This document shows positions 20,564 to 34,500 of a stretch of DNA of 64,000 nucleotides, one piece after another. The stretch lies in contig CM060175.1 of the NCBI GenBank assembly GCA_030549775.1, positions 109,918,688 to 109,982,687 on the forward strand, written 5' to 3'. The notes beneath the pieces were generated by a model. The model was not told the DNA's origin, did no database searches, and worked only from the letters and a program-made list of their open reading frames with translations. A program made the translations under genes and the position numbers. Numbering within the stretch: position 1 is the stretch's first letter; each line of letters begins with the position of its first letter. This DNA comes from Tamarix chinensis. Taxonomy: Eukaryota; Streptophyta; Magnoliopsida; Caryophyllales; Tamaricaceae.

Positions 20564-23500
20564 ATGACCAAGTTGAAGCATCTTTCTGCTGTTGCCAATG
20601 ATGTAGTCCATAGATGTGCCGGGTAATTTAATACCTAATATAGATACTTTTAACAGCTAAGCTTTCGTATATTAATTGTGTTATTTATTTATTTATTAAT
20701 GTTCGGGCTTTATTTGTAATAATTATCAATGATAATAGAGAAACAAAATGGGTAATAAAGTATTTAATTTCTTAAATTTTAAAAAGTTATATAGGTCATA
20801 TATAGCATAAGTATATATTAATTTGATCAAGCCTGGGAGTACTGTGTACAAGTTTGATTTCTATTCGATTTTAAGAACCATATATATGTGTGCGTGCGTA
20901 TGTGTGTTAATCATGTCAATGTCATATGTGTGTGTGTGTGTGTTAATCATGTTCATGTTAATGTTGCGTCATCTGTGTGTGTGTGTGTTTTAATGTAAAT
21001 TAGCTAGGTAGTAAGAGAGTAATTAATGCCTCTTTTGGTAGCTTTAGCAACAAGAATACCAACATATATAGTTTACTAGTAATCATGCACGCACCGATCT
21101 GCAGCTTATGCTTCTTCCTTTGCATCCTTTGCTTGTGGCCTTCTGAGTTCTAGCTAGCTTGGCCACCCGAATGCATCCACGTTTGTTGTGGGTTGGGGGG
21201 GGGGGGAGGAAGAGATTGTTGTGTTTGACGGATTATCGATCTTTGATTTATTAGGAAACTAAAATCCTCGGTGGACGCATTAGTAGAAGAGTTGGAGGAT
21301 GTGTGGAAACCCGAACATGGTGATTATTCACGCAAGTTCGTGATTTATTGCTGTTCAAAGGCTCTAAGAGAAATGGGCTGCTGCATAGAAGAATCAATCG
21401 GCGGCGTTTCATTTAGCCGCTTCACATTTGACATGATGCTCGCCTGGCAAACACCCTCCATTGACCAAGACCACGATGCTACTAATTCCGCCGCTTTGGT
21501 ATCCATTTATATATATATATATACACACACACTTATATCGCAGACGTCGTAGCCTGCCTGTTGAGTTGATATTGATGTTTTAGGATTTCTTTTCCTTTCA
21601 TTTCGTTGCTGCAGGAGATGATTGGCAAAGAAAACGAGGACAGAAAACGAGTTGAAGGGACTCGAGAAGAGGAGGATGTTCCACTTTTCTATTCCGACAT
21701 CATGCCACTCCTCGTAGCTAATCAAACACACACCCTAGCTAGCTCTTCTTTCTTTCGCATCTGTTTTATATACATGTATATATATAGAGAGAGAGTATAT
21801 AATGTATATACTCTATATACTCAAAAAAAAAGAAGAAGATCTAGCCAGCTACCTACCTCTCATCGTATATATAGTTGTGATACATATGGATTTTTTTTTT
21901 TCCTTCCTCCTTTCTGATTAGGTTGACCATGGAGAGTCTGTTAGAGAGGATGCTTTTGTTTGGCTGGCGACGTTGCTCCCGCTGCCTGGGGATATGGTCA
22001 ATGGCAGATTCACCTTTGAAACCCTAACTGCTTCCACTGCAAACGTGCTCCACTTCCCTGCTTATGACAAATACCTCAAAGAAATTCACAGGTAGATTGA
22101 TTGACATGTGGGTGTGGGTGCGCGCGCTGGTGTGTATATATGTATATATATAGTTAACATTTTCTTTACGTACGTACATACGTATGTTCAGCTGTGTAAA
22201 GCATTTGCAAAAGCAAAAAACACCCAATGGAGTTGAACTTGGAGACGACGAGTTCATACTGCACGTTGAAGGAACAGTGAGCAGTCAAAGGGTAGTTCGC
22301 CACATTGGAGGAACCAGCTGGCCGGGTTTGTTTTCCATAAATAAAATTAATTAAATACATACCTTTATATATATATATATATATAGATAGATAGATAGGT
22401 AGATAGATAGATAGTACTCTTAATTGTTACTACTCGTCAATTCTCGAGGGAGGCATTAATTAATATGTTTTACTTGCTTAACTGTCATGATCGACTAATT
22501 TATCGATCTTATCTATAGGTAGGCTCACGCTCACGAATTACGCCCTCTACTTTGAGGCCTCAGGATCCGTTTCTTATGAAGATGCACTAATCATTGATCT
22601 CTCGGCTGCGAACACTGACCAGGGTGTGAAGCCAGCTGCCACTGGACCATGGGGTGCTCCCCTCTTTGACAAAGCAATCATGTATCAGTCTTCGCGACAG
22701 TAAGAACGACAGCTCTCGCAGCTACTATATATATACACGCACAAACACGCATATACGTGTACACTTTTAATTGCAAAAATATATATATATGCACTCCTCT
22801 CTAGCCGATTGATGTACTTTCCGATCGATGATGCCCACGTACGTACGTACACGTAGGCCTGAAGGCATCGTGATAGAGTTCCCAGAGCTCACAAGTTCCA
22901 CAAGGAGGGATCACTGGCTTGCTCTTACAAAGGAGATCATCCTACTTCACCAGTTCCTATCAAACCATAAGGCATTGGCTGGCTCCATACAAGCGTGGGA
23001 GATCCACGCCAGAATGATTCTCGGGATCATAAGACTGCACGCGGCCAGGGAGATGCTACGGATGTCTCCTCCAACCCCTAAGAGTTTCTTGCTATTTACC
23101 TTGTTAGATGAGCTCCCTAAGGGTGACTATGTCTTAGAAGAGCTGGCACGGACTCTGATGGATGGACAGGAGGAGCATAACAAAGGGAATCCGTGCAGTG
23201 CTAGCTCCTTGCTTAGAAGCTTGAATATGTCTCACGAAAGTCTGACGGAGGGCACAGGTTTGGTGGTTGAAGGAGGAGTTGCCGATGATGAGAAAAGCAA
23301 GGTGGTCATAATTAGTAGTCCGCTAGATCGTGATAGTAATATCGCCTCGCTGGAAAGCGCGATTACTGAGTCGAGAGATCAAGCAAAGGAGATCGAGTCG
23401 GCAAAAGCTACTACGGACAGCTTCAAAGAAGAAGGGATTGCAGACAGTGTGGTCGTACTTGTAGGGTTACTAAGACCCGTCATGAGTTACCTAACTCTGT

Positions 23501-24700
23501 TTCAGGAAGTACTTAAATGGGAGAGACCAGGTGTCACAGCTGCTGTTCTCGCCACAATATTGTTCATAATCTACAAGTAAGTTCTCCTCATATACAATAC
23601 AGTACAATGCTGCTGCTACTACTACTAGTAGTACAATGAAGCTAGCCACCGGCACCGACCTACTTACTCTTTGATTCCGCGCATTAATTTAAAATATTTT
23701 TTTTTTGGATAAAGTAATTGTATTGCTGAAATTTAAGGATTTGCTACCAATGCATTATGGAACCATTTTCCTCCCTCCCTCGTCCTAGGAATGGATTGTA
23801 CGGTTAGTCCGACTAACCGTAAACTATCTTGCATAAAAAATGTTATCTCTCGTATAAAATATTATAATAAATGTACATTACACACTTATATGAGTGTGGG
23901 TGATGAGGCAGGCAGGTTTACTTAAGAATTTATCTCTAGGAAGGGCTTAGATAATGGTGCACATCCTCTTCCTGAGCAAGACCCAAACCAAACCAAACCA
24001 TGTAATCAATCAAGAAAACAGTAGTTCACAACCGCACATTAATTAATTGGTTGGTGTGGAACTGGAATGAATGCGTAGGGAGTGGGTTGGAAATGCAATT
24101 GCAATGGGTTTGATGTGGGCAGCGGGAGAGATCTTCCGTGCAAGGTGGCGTCGGCTCAAGGACAAATATAATCAAGTAATAGTGTACGCTGGGTCGGACC
24201 AATCGGCCGTAGATAGAATCGTTTCAGCGCAGCGTAGGCTACAAACTGCCCATGAAATGGTGCGGACGGCTAATATTGCCATCATGAAAATACAGTCAAT
24301 CTTTGTCTCGAGGCCCGAAAAGGTGACAAAGCCAGACCCTTGATTTTCTCTCTCTCCCTCCCTCCCCGGCTTATTCTTGTAGCTTTGTGTCCCTTTAAAT
24401 TTGCCTGCATATTTATGGTCGGTCTGTCTGTCTCCTCTTTCCATTTATTTATAGCATGCAAATGTGGTGATGATGGCGATGGTAGGGGTGGCAATCTTGT
24501 TGATAGTGGTTCCATTCAAGTTCTTCCTCATGGCGGCTGCCGTATACCTCTCTGCGATGACGTCGAGGCTGGGGAAGCTGATGTCAGACGAGAGAAGCAA
24601 CCGTAGATTGAAGGAATGGTGGGACTCCATCCCGGTTATTCCTGTCCATATTGTTGATACAAGACCTGGGACGCTAGAAACACCGGAAGAAGGGGGTTGA
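20564..24700 (+). CDS. DUF639 family membrane protein, spliced, 698 aa
   Basis: Coding exons are 20564-20622, 21255-21498, 21615-21713, 21922-22091, 22192-22325, 22519-22699, 22857-23576, 24079-24322 and 24455-24700. All introns are GT..AG, phases agree, and the sum is 2097 nt (698 codons plus stop). Landmarks typical of plant DUF639 are SKALREMGC..SFSRFTFDMMLAW (about residues 55-84), LTNYALYFEASG (240-251), a TGPWGAPLFDKA block, and VIEFPEL..RRDHWLAL after Gln296. Residues 520-555 and 621-652 are hydrophobic and likely cross a membrane; 555-610 looks coiled coil. The protein ends KEWWDSIPVIPV plus a short tail. The biochemical role of DUF639 is not established. The start at 20564 is the first ATG after the acceptor at 20535. 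It appears intact. Confidence 0.9.
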
Positions 24701-24808
24701 AGAACTTCGTTTATACTTGCTTGTACTACAGGAGCTTCGGTTTATGCAACTATGCACACTTGCAAATCTTAGTTTATTAACGGATGTAATTTTGTTTTAC
24801 TTTTCAGC

Positions 24809-24814
24809 AATAAA
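24809..24814 (+). terminator. polyadenylation signal of the DUF639 gene
   Basis: AATAAA lies 109 bases after the stop codon, a normal plant 3' UTR length. Confidence 0.6.
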
Positions 24815-24839
24815 AGAGGTTTTGACTTGAAATAACGTG

Positions 24840-25555
24840 TCAAATTGATTTAGCTGATTCTCAGCAGCCAGATAAGTCTTCCATGCAACAATGTGCATGC
24901 CTCGCTCACTTGTATTTTGCTCGAAGTAAACTCATGAACCCATTATATCACCAACTAAATTATATCAAAATTAATGAATCCCTACAAAACACTAAAGTGG
25001 GTCAAATTGGTCCAAAATGATTGAAAATTAATTAAATTTATGCATATAATTTGTTATATACTTTATATTTTTTAATGTAGTAATATATCATTAATCTCAT
25101 CAGTTTAAACTATTAAATTAATAAACAAATTATAATAAAGGTTCAATCCAACTATTAAACCAATAGACAAATTATAATAGAGGTTAGAATTTTTAAAACT
25201 ATGCTCTAACTCTTAAGTATCCTAAAATAATTTTCTGTACTTGGGGTTCCGTTTTACTCTCACTGGTCTAAGACCCAGACGCGCATAAGAAGCAAAGTCG
25301 CCACAAAAAGTCATGCCCGGCCGGCCTAGAGCAGTCCAACAGAAAGACCGCAAGCACATTGCCCTTTGGATTCAACTTTGAGTACACGTAATATAGCTAA
25401 CACCCCCCCCCCCCAACCCCCCAACACACAGCCAACGTCATAAACTTCATCAGGACACGAAGCATCCGCTCTGATCATCGAACATAGAGGATCCTGACTA
25501 AGCATGTACTATTGATCTCCCGAGCAAAAAGAAGCAGCTCCTTCATTTGAGCGCG
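24840..25555. other. intergenic spacer between convergent genes
   Basis: No gene is seen. The stretch holds a duplicated AT-rich piece (ACTATTAAA, then CAA and ATTATAATA, near 25105-25185) and a run of C at 25404-25416. It separates the 3' ends of the DUF639 and p23 genes and must contain the p23 3' untranslated region. Confidence 0.6.
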
Positions 25556-28500
25556 TCAGTCTGAAAGTTTTGCTCGAGCTTTCTCCAGATCTGGGAGGTC
25601 TGCATCAACATGTAGATTCGTCAGAATGTTAAACATCCATTATTAATGCTCTTTTTTCTTTGTTTTTTTATTAAAAAAATACCGCTTTGATCCTAAAACC
25701 TGGCAAAGGAATGGAGCAATGAAGCATCAAATTAAATCTACAGGATGCTAAATTCTGCTGACTTCAAGTGATACAGGCATGCAATGAAAGCTAGGCCCGG
25801 AACTTACAGAGCATTCCATCGTCATCACTGCTGCCTTCCCCACCAACGGACTGCACAGGAATAGAACATTAAAAGATTCTCACCATTTATTGAGTTTTTT
25901 TACCCCCCCCCCCCCTCCAACAGGGACGATGATTGTACTAGTAAGAAAGAGATAAACATACCCTAGCATCATCACCCGAGTCCCCTGAAGAAGACAACAA
26001 CATCATTAGCTTACAATTTACACTCATATTTTCGTAGAAGCAACATTTATACCAACGGATTATTCGGAGCAGTATAATTCCTTCACACACACGGAAACAT
26101 AACATGGACATTTCACCAATACATATAATGATACACGAGAACCTTATAGATAACGAGGAGGAACATGCTTTTCCAAGGAGACAGGCCACTGTTTTGGTTT
26201 AGATAAAAGCAAAAAATAGAGAAGTTGTAAGCCTTTAGTTGCCATCCTCCTCGCTTGACTTACGTCTTACGCCCATTTTAGGCGTAAAAGCAGAATGGAT
26301 GCTATGCCATCGATTGGTGCCTCCCACAGCAGATAGCAGGACCTTTAGATCTTATTTTATGCAGGCAGATACCACCAGCCAGGATAAAGTGAATAAAATA
26401 GAGAAAATGGAAATATAGATTGCCTAGTACCTTGTAACCCTCATAATCTGCACCTGTCAGATAGATTTCGACTAATACAACCAACCAACCACAAAATCAA
26501 AACATTTTTTCTTCTTTTTCCCTTTTATGTGTGTTAAATGGTATCATCCACCGCCATTCTCAACAGTTCAATCTAACGCTGTGAAAGAAGTCCAAGAGAC
26601 GTTCCACGGAGTAATGGACTGGAGACCTTAGTCAAATATATATATAAATAAATAGAGCCACTCACACAACCCCACCACAATTTTTTTACATTTCCTCTGA
26701 TAAAGCCCCTCAAAGAACCCCGTTCACAATCTTCCTTTCCTATTCTTGAACCCCCACCACTAAATCATGTGTAGCAAACCGAAGGCGATGAAACTCACTA
26801 TAAGATAGCTACCCACAGGAAGATCACAAATGGAGACTTTGTACTTGTATTTATTAACGACGGAGAGTTTGAACTTATTAATGCCCATAACTAATTGGAA
26901 TTCAGAATATTTGCCAGGCAAGGCTATGGGTTGCTTCCTTATCCCTCCCTATTATTATTTGACACACTTCATATCATGATGCTGATAGACTTGTGATGAA
27001 ATACACATGAGGAGGAGCAGGCAATGAGAATTTAGCTGGGAACAAGGAATATTTAGAGGGCTACTGCTGTATGTTTATTATTTCCTTTTATTCTGAGTCA
27101 TTATCCGTTAGGATTTAGCTAGGCAGTTCATTACCAGTCAGTTTTGGATTTCTGTTTCTTTACTTGCTGAGTCACCTATTCTGTCATGAGGTAGGGTACT
27201 TAAAAGAAGGGAGGATCAGGCATTATGGGGGAAGAGAAGATGGTGGTAGGAAGTACTGGAGTAAACTATAATATAATATATGTGAATATATAATTTAATT
27301 GAGAAGTTATGATGACTTGAATGAAAAATCATGAACTTTAAAAATGGACATGCCTTTTTATTTTAACTCTTCAAATAACCCATAATCTTGGGAATTAATT
27401 AATTTAATTGAAGAGTTATGATGACTCGAATGAAGAGTCCTGAACTTTGAAAAGGAGCATATATTTTCATTATAGCTTTTCAAATAACCCATGATCTTGG
27501 GAATTAATTAATTTAACTAAAGAGTTGTATTGACTTGAATAAAGAGTCATGAATTTTGAAAAGGAATATACTTCTTTATTGTAACTCTTCAACTAGTATA
27601 AATATCCCATAATCGTGGGATGAAAAAAGATAATTTTGAGATATTCGGTTGAAGCCTATTAATATAATTATTAAGAGCGTCTCGTGCAAATGCTTTGTTC
27701 TATCCTGAGGGTAAATTGTTGCGACAATATTACCGTTAAGATAGTGTACTACAAGCCTCAAAGCAATATAACTCCGTCTTATTTTATCAAATACCCTAAC
27801 GGGAGGTGTAAAGTCCTCGAAGCTTTGCTGAATAGCCAATTCCTTATGTGCACCATTCCTATGATTATCAATCGAAAGCCCCGATTCCTCTTTGTTTGCA
27901 TCCATAATATTTTCCCTGTTGGTTAGTTGTATCAGTTGGTATCAAAGCGATTTCAATCCTAAGGAGCAATGACTAAGAAAGGAGGAGCCTAGGAGTAAAA
28001 TTTGGGACACATTCAAGATGAGTTGCAACCGCGAAGGAGTGATGTCCAGAGGATACCAATACTGGAGAATCAGCTTTACTCAATGGAGAAGTTGATGTTG
28101 GAGATGGCTGTGCAACTAGCCAAGATGAACCAATAGGAAACACCCAACTCTTCTAGTCATGAATTTGGGAAGCTAGAGGAGAAATGCTAGTTGTTGACCC
28201 ACACCACCAAGTGTCGCCATCCCTCAGTCAGAAACTAGGATGGATCATCAAAATTTCTAGCAATTGGAGCACCCTGTCTTTGATGGAGGTGATCCAGATG
28301 GATGGATGTTTAGAGCGGAAAGGTATTTGAGGATTAATCACATGACAGAGAGGGAGAAGTTGGAGGTAGTTGTTGTGGCAATAGAGGGAAGGACTCTAGC
28401 TTGTTTTCAATATGCAGAGGATTGTAAGTGATTTGATAACTGGAGGGAATTCAAAGAGGCTTGTCTGACTCAATTTCATTCACGCTAAGAGGGGTCCATT

Positions 28501-31500
28501 TGTGAAAATTTTTTAGCCATGAAGCAGGAATCATCTATGGAAGAATTTTTGGAACGATTTAACGTTCTCACTTCACCATAACAGGGTAGGTTACCATACA
28601 ATGAAATATCGGTACCGTAATTGCGGATCGGCCGCAATTTTGCGGTTTTTGGGTTAGTCGCGACGCGAAATTCCAAAATTGCGGCCATTTCAGAAAATCA
28701 CATATTTATCGCTACAATATCGGCCGATATTTACCGATATTGGCCGATGTTTACTGATATTTGCCAGTATTTGTTGTGAAAAGAATTAAAAAATCACACT
28801 GCGACAACCGCGGTATATAAAATATCTTTTGCGACGCCCCAATACCGTGACGCCGCAACCGCAACCGTGGTTTTATTACTTGTAGGTTACCCAAAGAGGT
28901 GTTGGAGAGCACGTTTCTAAATGGGCTGAAGGCTCACATAATGGCTGAAGTTAGAATGATGAAGCCCAATGGGTTGAAGACCTGAATAGCTGAAGACAAA
29001 AATCAAATGGTGTAGCTGGATCGAATAGAGCTTGGGGAAAGACAGGAAACCTAATCACTCAGTAGAAATCAAGCATCAACAGCTATTAGAATACCCCGGC
29101 AACCAGGCAACTAAATCATGGTCGCGGTCGCGGTGTCACGGTATCGGAGCGTCGTGAATGATAAATTATATGTCGCGGTCGCAGCGTGAATTTTTATTTT
29201 TATTTCACCATATACTCTAATTATTATTTATTAAGCATTTGAATATAAATATTCAATAAACTAGTGTTTTATATTATATCAGAAGTATTAAAGTGAATCA
29301 TTATATGCTAAATTTTCCTAATAACCCTAAATTTACCTTAGAATGAAAGAAGATATGTTATTTAATAGTAAATGTGAAGATAATAAATAGTAATACTTTA
29401 TTATAATTCAATTATAACATGGTCCAAGATATATATAGTAAATGAATAAAAAAATTATCATGAATGCTTTTTTCAATAGATTTAAGAATTCTTAATAAAT
29501 CGCCGATATATCGGCCATTTATCAATGATATTTTTTGATTTATCGACCGATTTACCAGCGATTTATCAGCTGATAAATGTGAAATTTTAAAATTGTAGCG
29601 TATCGATAATTTCGCGTCGCAGCCGCTATGCTATAGCAAAACCGCTATTTAATTGTATGCCAATAACATCACCCAGAAACCAGAGAGCTCACTAAACCGG
29701 TGAACCCTAATCATTTGATCATTGGAACCCTAACAACCAGAGGGGACGATTCGATCAGCAAATGACCATATTTCTCTCGACGATTAATTGACAATGAGAT
29801 TCCGAGGCAAAGAGAAAGATCTTTGCTTCAAATGTGAAGAGAAGTTCAGCCCTGGATGTGTGTAAGAATTGTATGATGCAAGTTTTACTAGTGGGAGGTG
29901 AGCAACTCCAGAGCATGAGCGATGGGGAAGAAGTGGCGAGGGGGTAGCTAAAGTGGAAATCGAAGGGGTAATATAGCTATCCATGAATTCAGCGGTGGGC
30001 TTCACCACCTCCCAACACCCTGAAGCTACAAGGAGACATTGGTATCAACCCTGTGACTATCTTGATAGATTGTGGGGCAACCCACTTCTTCATTTCACTC
30101 ACTTGCCTATCTTCCTACGGCGTGTTGATAACTTGATGGGGACTTGTAATTTTGTGACTACCCAAGGAGTTTGTAAAGGGGTTTAATTGGTAATGCAAGG
30201 AATTGAAGTGGTTGATAACTTCTTGCCTTTAGAATTGGATAGCGCAAACATACTTGGAATTCAATGGTCGGAGAAATTAGGGGACATGTGAACCGGAAGA
30301 GGCAAGAAATGAAGTCCATTATGGGACTAACTTCGTTCACATTGAAGGGGACCCAAGTTTATGTCTAAGGTGGACTTTCTTATGAGCCATGAAACGATTG
30401 GTAAAGAAGGCCAGGCATGGAGTGATGCTAGAATGTTACACCATAGGGGTGAAAAGTCAGTAGTAGCAGTAGGGAATCAGTACATGGTAAAAGACCTCAT
30501 ACAACAATATACCGAAGTAACTAACTAGCCTCAAGGTCTACCCAATCAATAAAAACACGATCGCAACGCGATTACAGCTGTGGTGTCATGGTATCAGAGT
30601 GTCGCGAACAATATTTTATATGTTACGGTTATATAGCATGATTTTTTTTACAACAAATATCGGTCGATAACTAATATACCATTGATAAATATGTTAAATT
30701 CTAAAACCGTCTCATATCGCCAACTTCACATATCGGCTGACCCAAAATTTGAAAAATATTGGCTAATATTACATATCAGGATCAATATTTAATTGTATTA
30801 GTAGATAGTTAGATCACTAGATTGAGCTAAAACCGAGGACTACTCTTATCAATGTAAGGCCTTACAAATATGCTCACACTAGTGTAGGAGATGTTAGCTT
30901 CTGGGGTTATAAAGACAAGTCGCAACCCCTTTTCGAGCCCTATTTTACTGGTTCGTAAGAAGGATGGTGGTTGGAGATTCTATGTGGATTACAAGGCTCT
31001 AAACCAGGTTATCATTGCTAATAAGTTCCCAATTCCAGTAATTAATGAATTATTGGACGAGCTTTATGGGGTGGTGGTTTTCTCTAAGTTAGATCAGAAA
31101 TCGGGTAATCACCATATTCAAGTACGGCCTAAGGACATATCAAAGACAACATTCTGGACTTAAGAAGGACATTGTGAATTTTTTGTCATGCCTTTTAGGC
31201 TAACCAATGCCCTAGCAAATTTCCAAGCTTTGATGAATAAGGTTTCCAAGCCATACCTTGGTTATTTCATACTAGTGTCCTTTGATGACATTTTAGTGGT
31301 CCTATGGAGGATCATTTGAAGCATATGAAGCTAGTCATCAAGGTATTGTGGAGGCACTCTTTATTTGTAAATAATAAAAAAAAAGGTTTTTGGTCAAAGG
31401 AGATTGAGTACTTGGGATGTGTCATTTCGACTAAAGGTGTGGTTGCGGAGCCTTAAAGCTACAGGTAATGAAGAATTGGTCAATTCCTAGGAGCATACGT

Positions 31501-34500
31501 GAGCTAAGGGGAATCTAGAGGTTTGTAGGCTATTACTGAAAGTTCATACGCAACTATGGACAGATTGCTGCTTCGTTTACAAACCATATAAGGAAGGACA
31601 AATTTGGGCGGACAGTGGAGGCACAACAAGCCTTTGAAACTTTAAAGCTTTCTATGGCAACGATACCTAATTTAGCATTACCTAATTTTAGTAAGCCTTT
31701 CATGGTGGAAACAGATGCTTCCAGTGGTGGTGTGGGTGCAATTATGACACAAGAAAACAGGTTTGCGGTGTTCTACAGTTAGGTGCTAGGACAGTAGGCA
31801 TGGATGAATTCATTGTAGGAGTGGGAGTTGATGACTATGGTCCTAGCAGTCCAGCGTTGGTGACACTACTTGCTGGGGAAAAGCTTTGTGGTAAGAATTG
31901 ACCAAAAGAGTTTGAAATTCCTCCTCCAACGGGTTATCCCAGAAGAGCAGAAGATGTGGGTTACGGAATTATGGAGCTACACTTTTGACATAGAGTACAA
32001 ATCACGGTGTGAGAACAACGTGGCAAACGCTTTTGAGGCTAGAACAAGAGACATCCTTACTGGGATTATCTGCTTCATGGATCTGGGATTGAATGGTATT
32101 GCAACAAGATGTGGACAGAGATCCAGTGTTGGGCCCTCTTAAACAAGAGCTGCAACTTATACCTCAAGGCTTAGAGGGAAACCAATTGATCCGGGTTAAT
32201 TTATCAAGGGACGATTGATGCTTCCCTCCAAATCAGCTTTATTCCTCAATTGCAGGAGGAATTTCATGGGGGTAGAATTAGAGGATGTGCTGGGGTGCCA
32301 AAAACATATCAACGCTTAGCCAATGAGATTCACTGGCCAAATATGAGGCAGCAGATACAACGATTCGTGGTTGAGTGTGCTATCTATCAACAAAACAAAT
32401 CAATGAATCTATCCCTTGCTGGTCTGCTCCAACCATTGCCTATCCCAACTAAGGTATGGGAAGATATTTCAATGGATTTCATTGAAGGGTTGCCTCAATC
32501 CAATGGGTATGACAATTTCCTAGTGATAGCTGCAGTCATTTCATTCCATTGAAACACCTGTCCACGGCACACGGGGTGGCAGCTACATTTGTTAGAGCGG
32601 TGGATCGTTTATATGGCATTCTTGTGTAACTTTTGGAGTGAGTTGTTCAAGCTTCAAGGAACCACACTGAATTATAGCTCAGCTTATCATCCCAAGTCTG
32701 ATGGCCAAACTGAAGTGGTTAATTGGAGTGAAGAAACTTACTTGCACTACTTAATTAGAGACAAACCGAAGAGCTGTGCGAACTAGATAGCGTGGGCAGA
32801 ATACTAGTTTAACACTTCCTACCATTCATCCATTCACACAACCCCTTTCAAGGCTTTGTATGGTAGAGACCCACCACCACTGGTGAGGTATGAATGGGGT
32901 ATAGCTGTGCTGGCAGCCGGTGATGAGGAGCTGCACACAAGGGACATCATGCTGGAAGAACTCAAGTAGCAATTGCTTAGAGCACAACAACGAAAGAAGT
33001 ATTCAGGTAATAAGAAGCATTGAGAGGTCATTCTTCAGGTGGGAGACTAGTTCTCTGTGAAGTTGAGGCCTTATAGGAACAAATCCTTGGCTTGGCATGT
33101 CAATGAGAAGCTATCACCGAGGTATTTTGGGTCGTATCAGGTGGTCACCAAGATTGGGCCAGTTACTTACCACTTGCAATTGCAAGCCACCACATGACTT
33201 CATCCGGTGTTTCATGTTTCAATGCTAAAGCCAGACCTGGGGCAAGGCCAGCAGCCACAGCCACTGCCAGCTTCACTTACAGAGGAGCTAGAATGGCAGG
33301 TTACTCCAGATTCAATGCAAGACTTGAGGTACAATGCTAAGGAACAACTGGAGGTCCTCGCATGTTGTCAAGGCTTACCTGATTTTGAAGACTCCTGGGA
33401 AGCATTTGATGTTGGTTGACAACCAGTTTACAGACTTCCACCTTGAGGACAAGGTGAAACTTTTAGGGGGCAGTACTGATGGATCTGTGGTGAGTACACA
33501 AATGTGAGGAGCAGTCCATGAGAATTTAGTGGGAATGACGAATATTTAGTGGGCTACTGCTGTTTGTTTATTATTTACTTTTATGCTGAGTCATTATTTA
33601 TTTTTATTGCAGAAATATTGCAGAATTTAGAAATGTAAAACGAGTTATGAAGAAATAATTCAAATCTAGAAATTTCAAGAGAAATTCACCACTTAAACTA
33701 TATTGCAACCTCATTTTTCTGTGTCTCAATTCAAAAAGATGATATTGATATTTACATATAAAGCTTTTGGATGTTCTTTTCTTATTTACTTTGAAATTTT
33801 TTGTAGTTAGTGGGGGAATGGCAGGTAACTACAAGAAAACTACCCCTATTCTCCATTTTCTCAATAATCACCCACTTTCTCTACGTAAGGTTTACCACAT
33901 GTTCAACACATTTCCACAAATTGTTGATGGGGGAGTGGGGCGAGTAGTAGGAGTAGGGTAAGTGGTAGTAGTGGAATTATTTCGGAAATTGCCTATAAAT
34001 ATATGTAGTAACTTGGACTTGGGACACAGTGAACTCTATCCTCACAAGCTCCATTCCTCTCTTTCCCACGAATTCCTGAGTAACTGAGTTCTACAATTCT
34101 CTATTCCTTCAACCGTAAGTGCACGAGTTTGAGGAAAGCTATATAAACCCTTCGGAAGTGAACGGCCTTCAGCGATGGCACCTTTGTCAGGCCTAATTCA
34201 CTTTCAAGACAGTAATTATTTCATGACACAATAATTTTATCTTTCAATCTTCATTCTTTGCTATACTTACCACCAACACCTTATGTACACTATTCTTTTG
34301 ATTACCAATCGAAATCCTTTATTCCTCTTCATTCGCATCCATAATATTTTCCCTATTAGTGAGTTGTATCAGATGCTAGACTACTCTAAGGTCACAAATA
34401 TTATTACTCAATGCAGAAAATATTATGTACATAGGTGCTCTATTTATAGGCCAAATGACTACAATTGACAAACATTAAATAATAAACGATTATCCTAAAT

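Larger units (their letters stand above)
26983..34371 (+). mobile_element. 7.4-kb chromovirus-like gypsy element in p23 intron 3
   Basis: The element is bounded by the 5-bp duplication GATGC (26978-26982 and 34372-34376). The LTRs are 26983-27934 and 33477-34371, starting TGAT and ending GTTGTATCA. A primer-binding site, gag, pol in gypsy order and a polypurine tract lie between them. It is antisense to the p23 gene. Many stops and frameshifts and three nested MITE-like insertions show that it is dead. The shared LTR parts are only the first 130-170 and last 95 bases; the middles differ (see findings). Confidence 0.85.
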
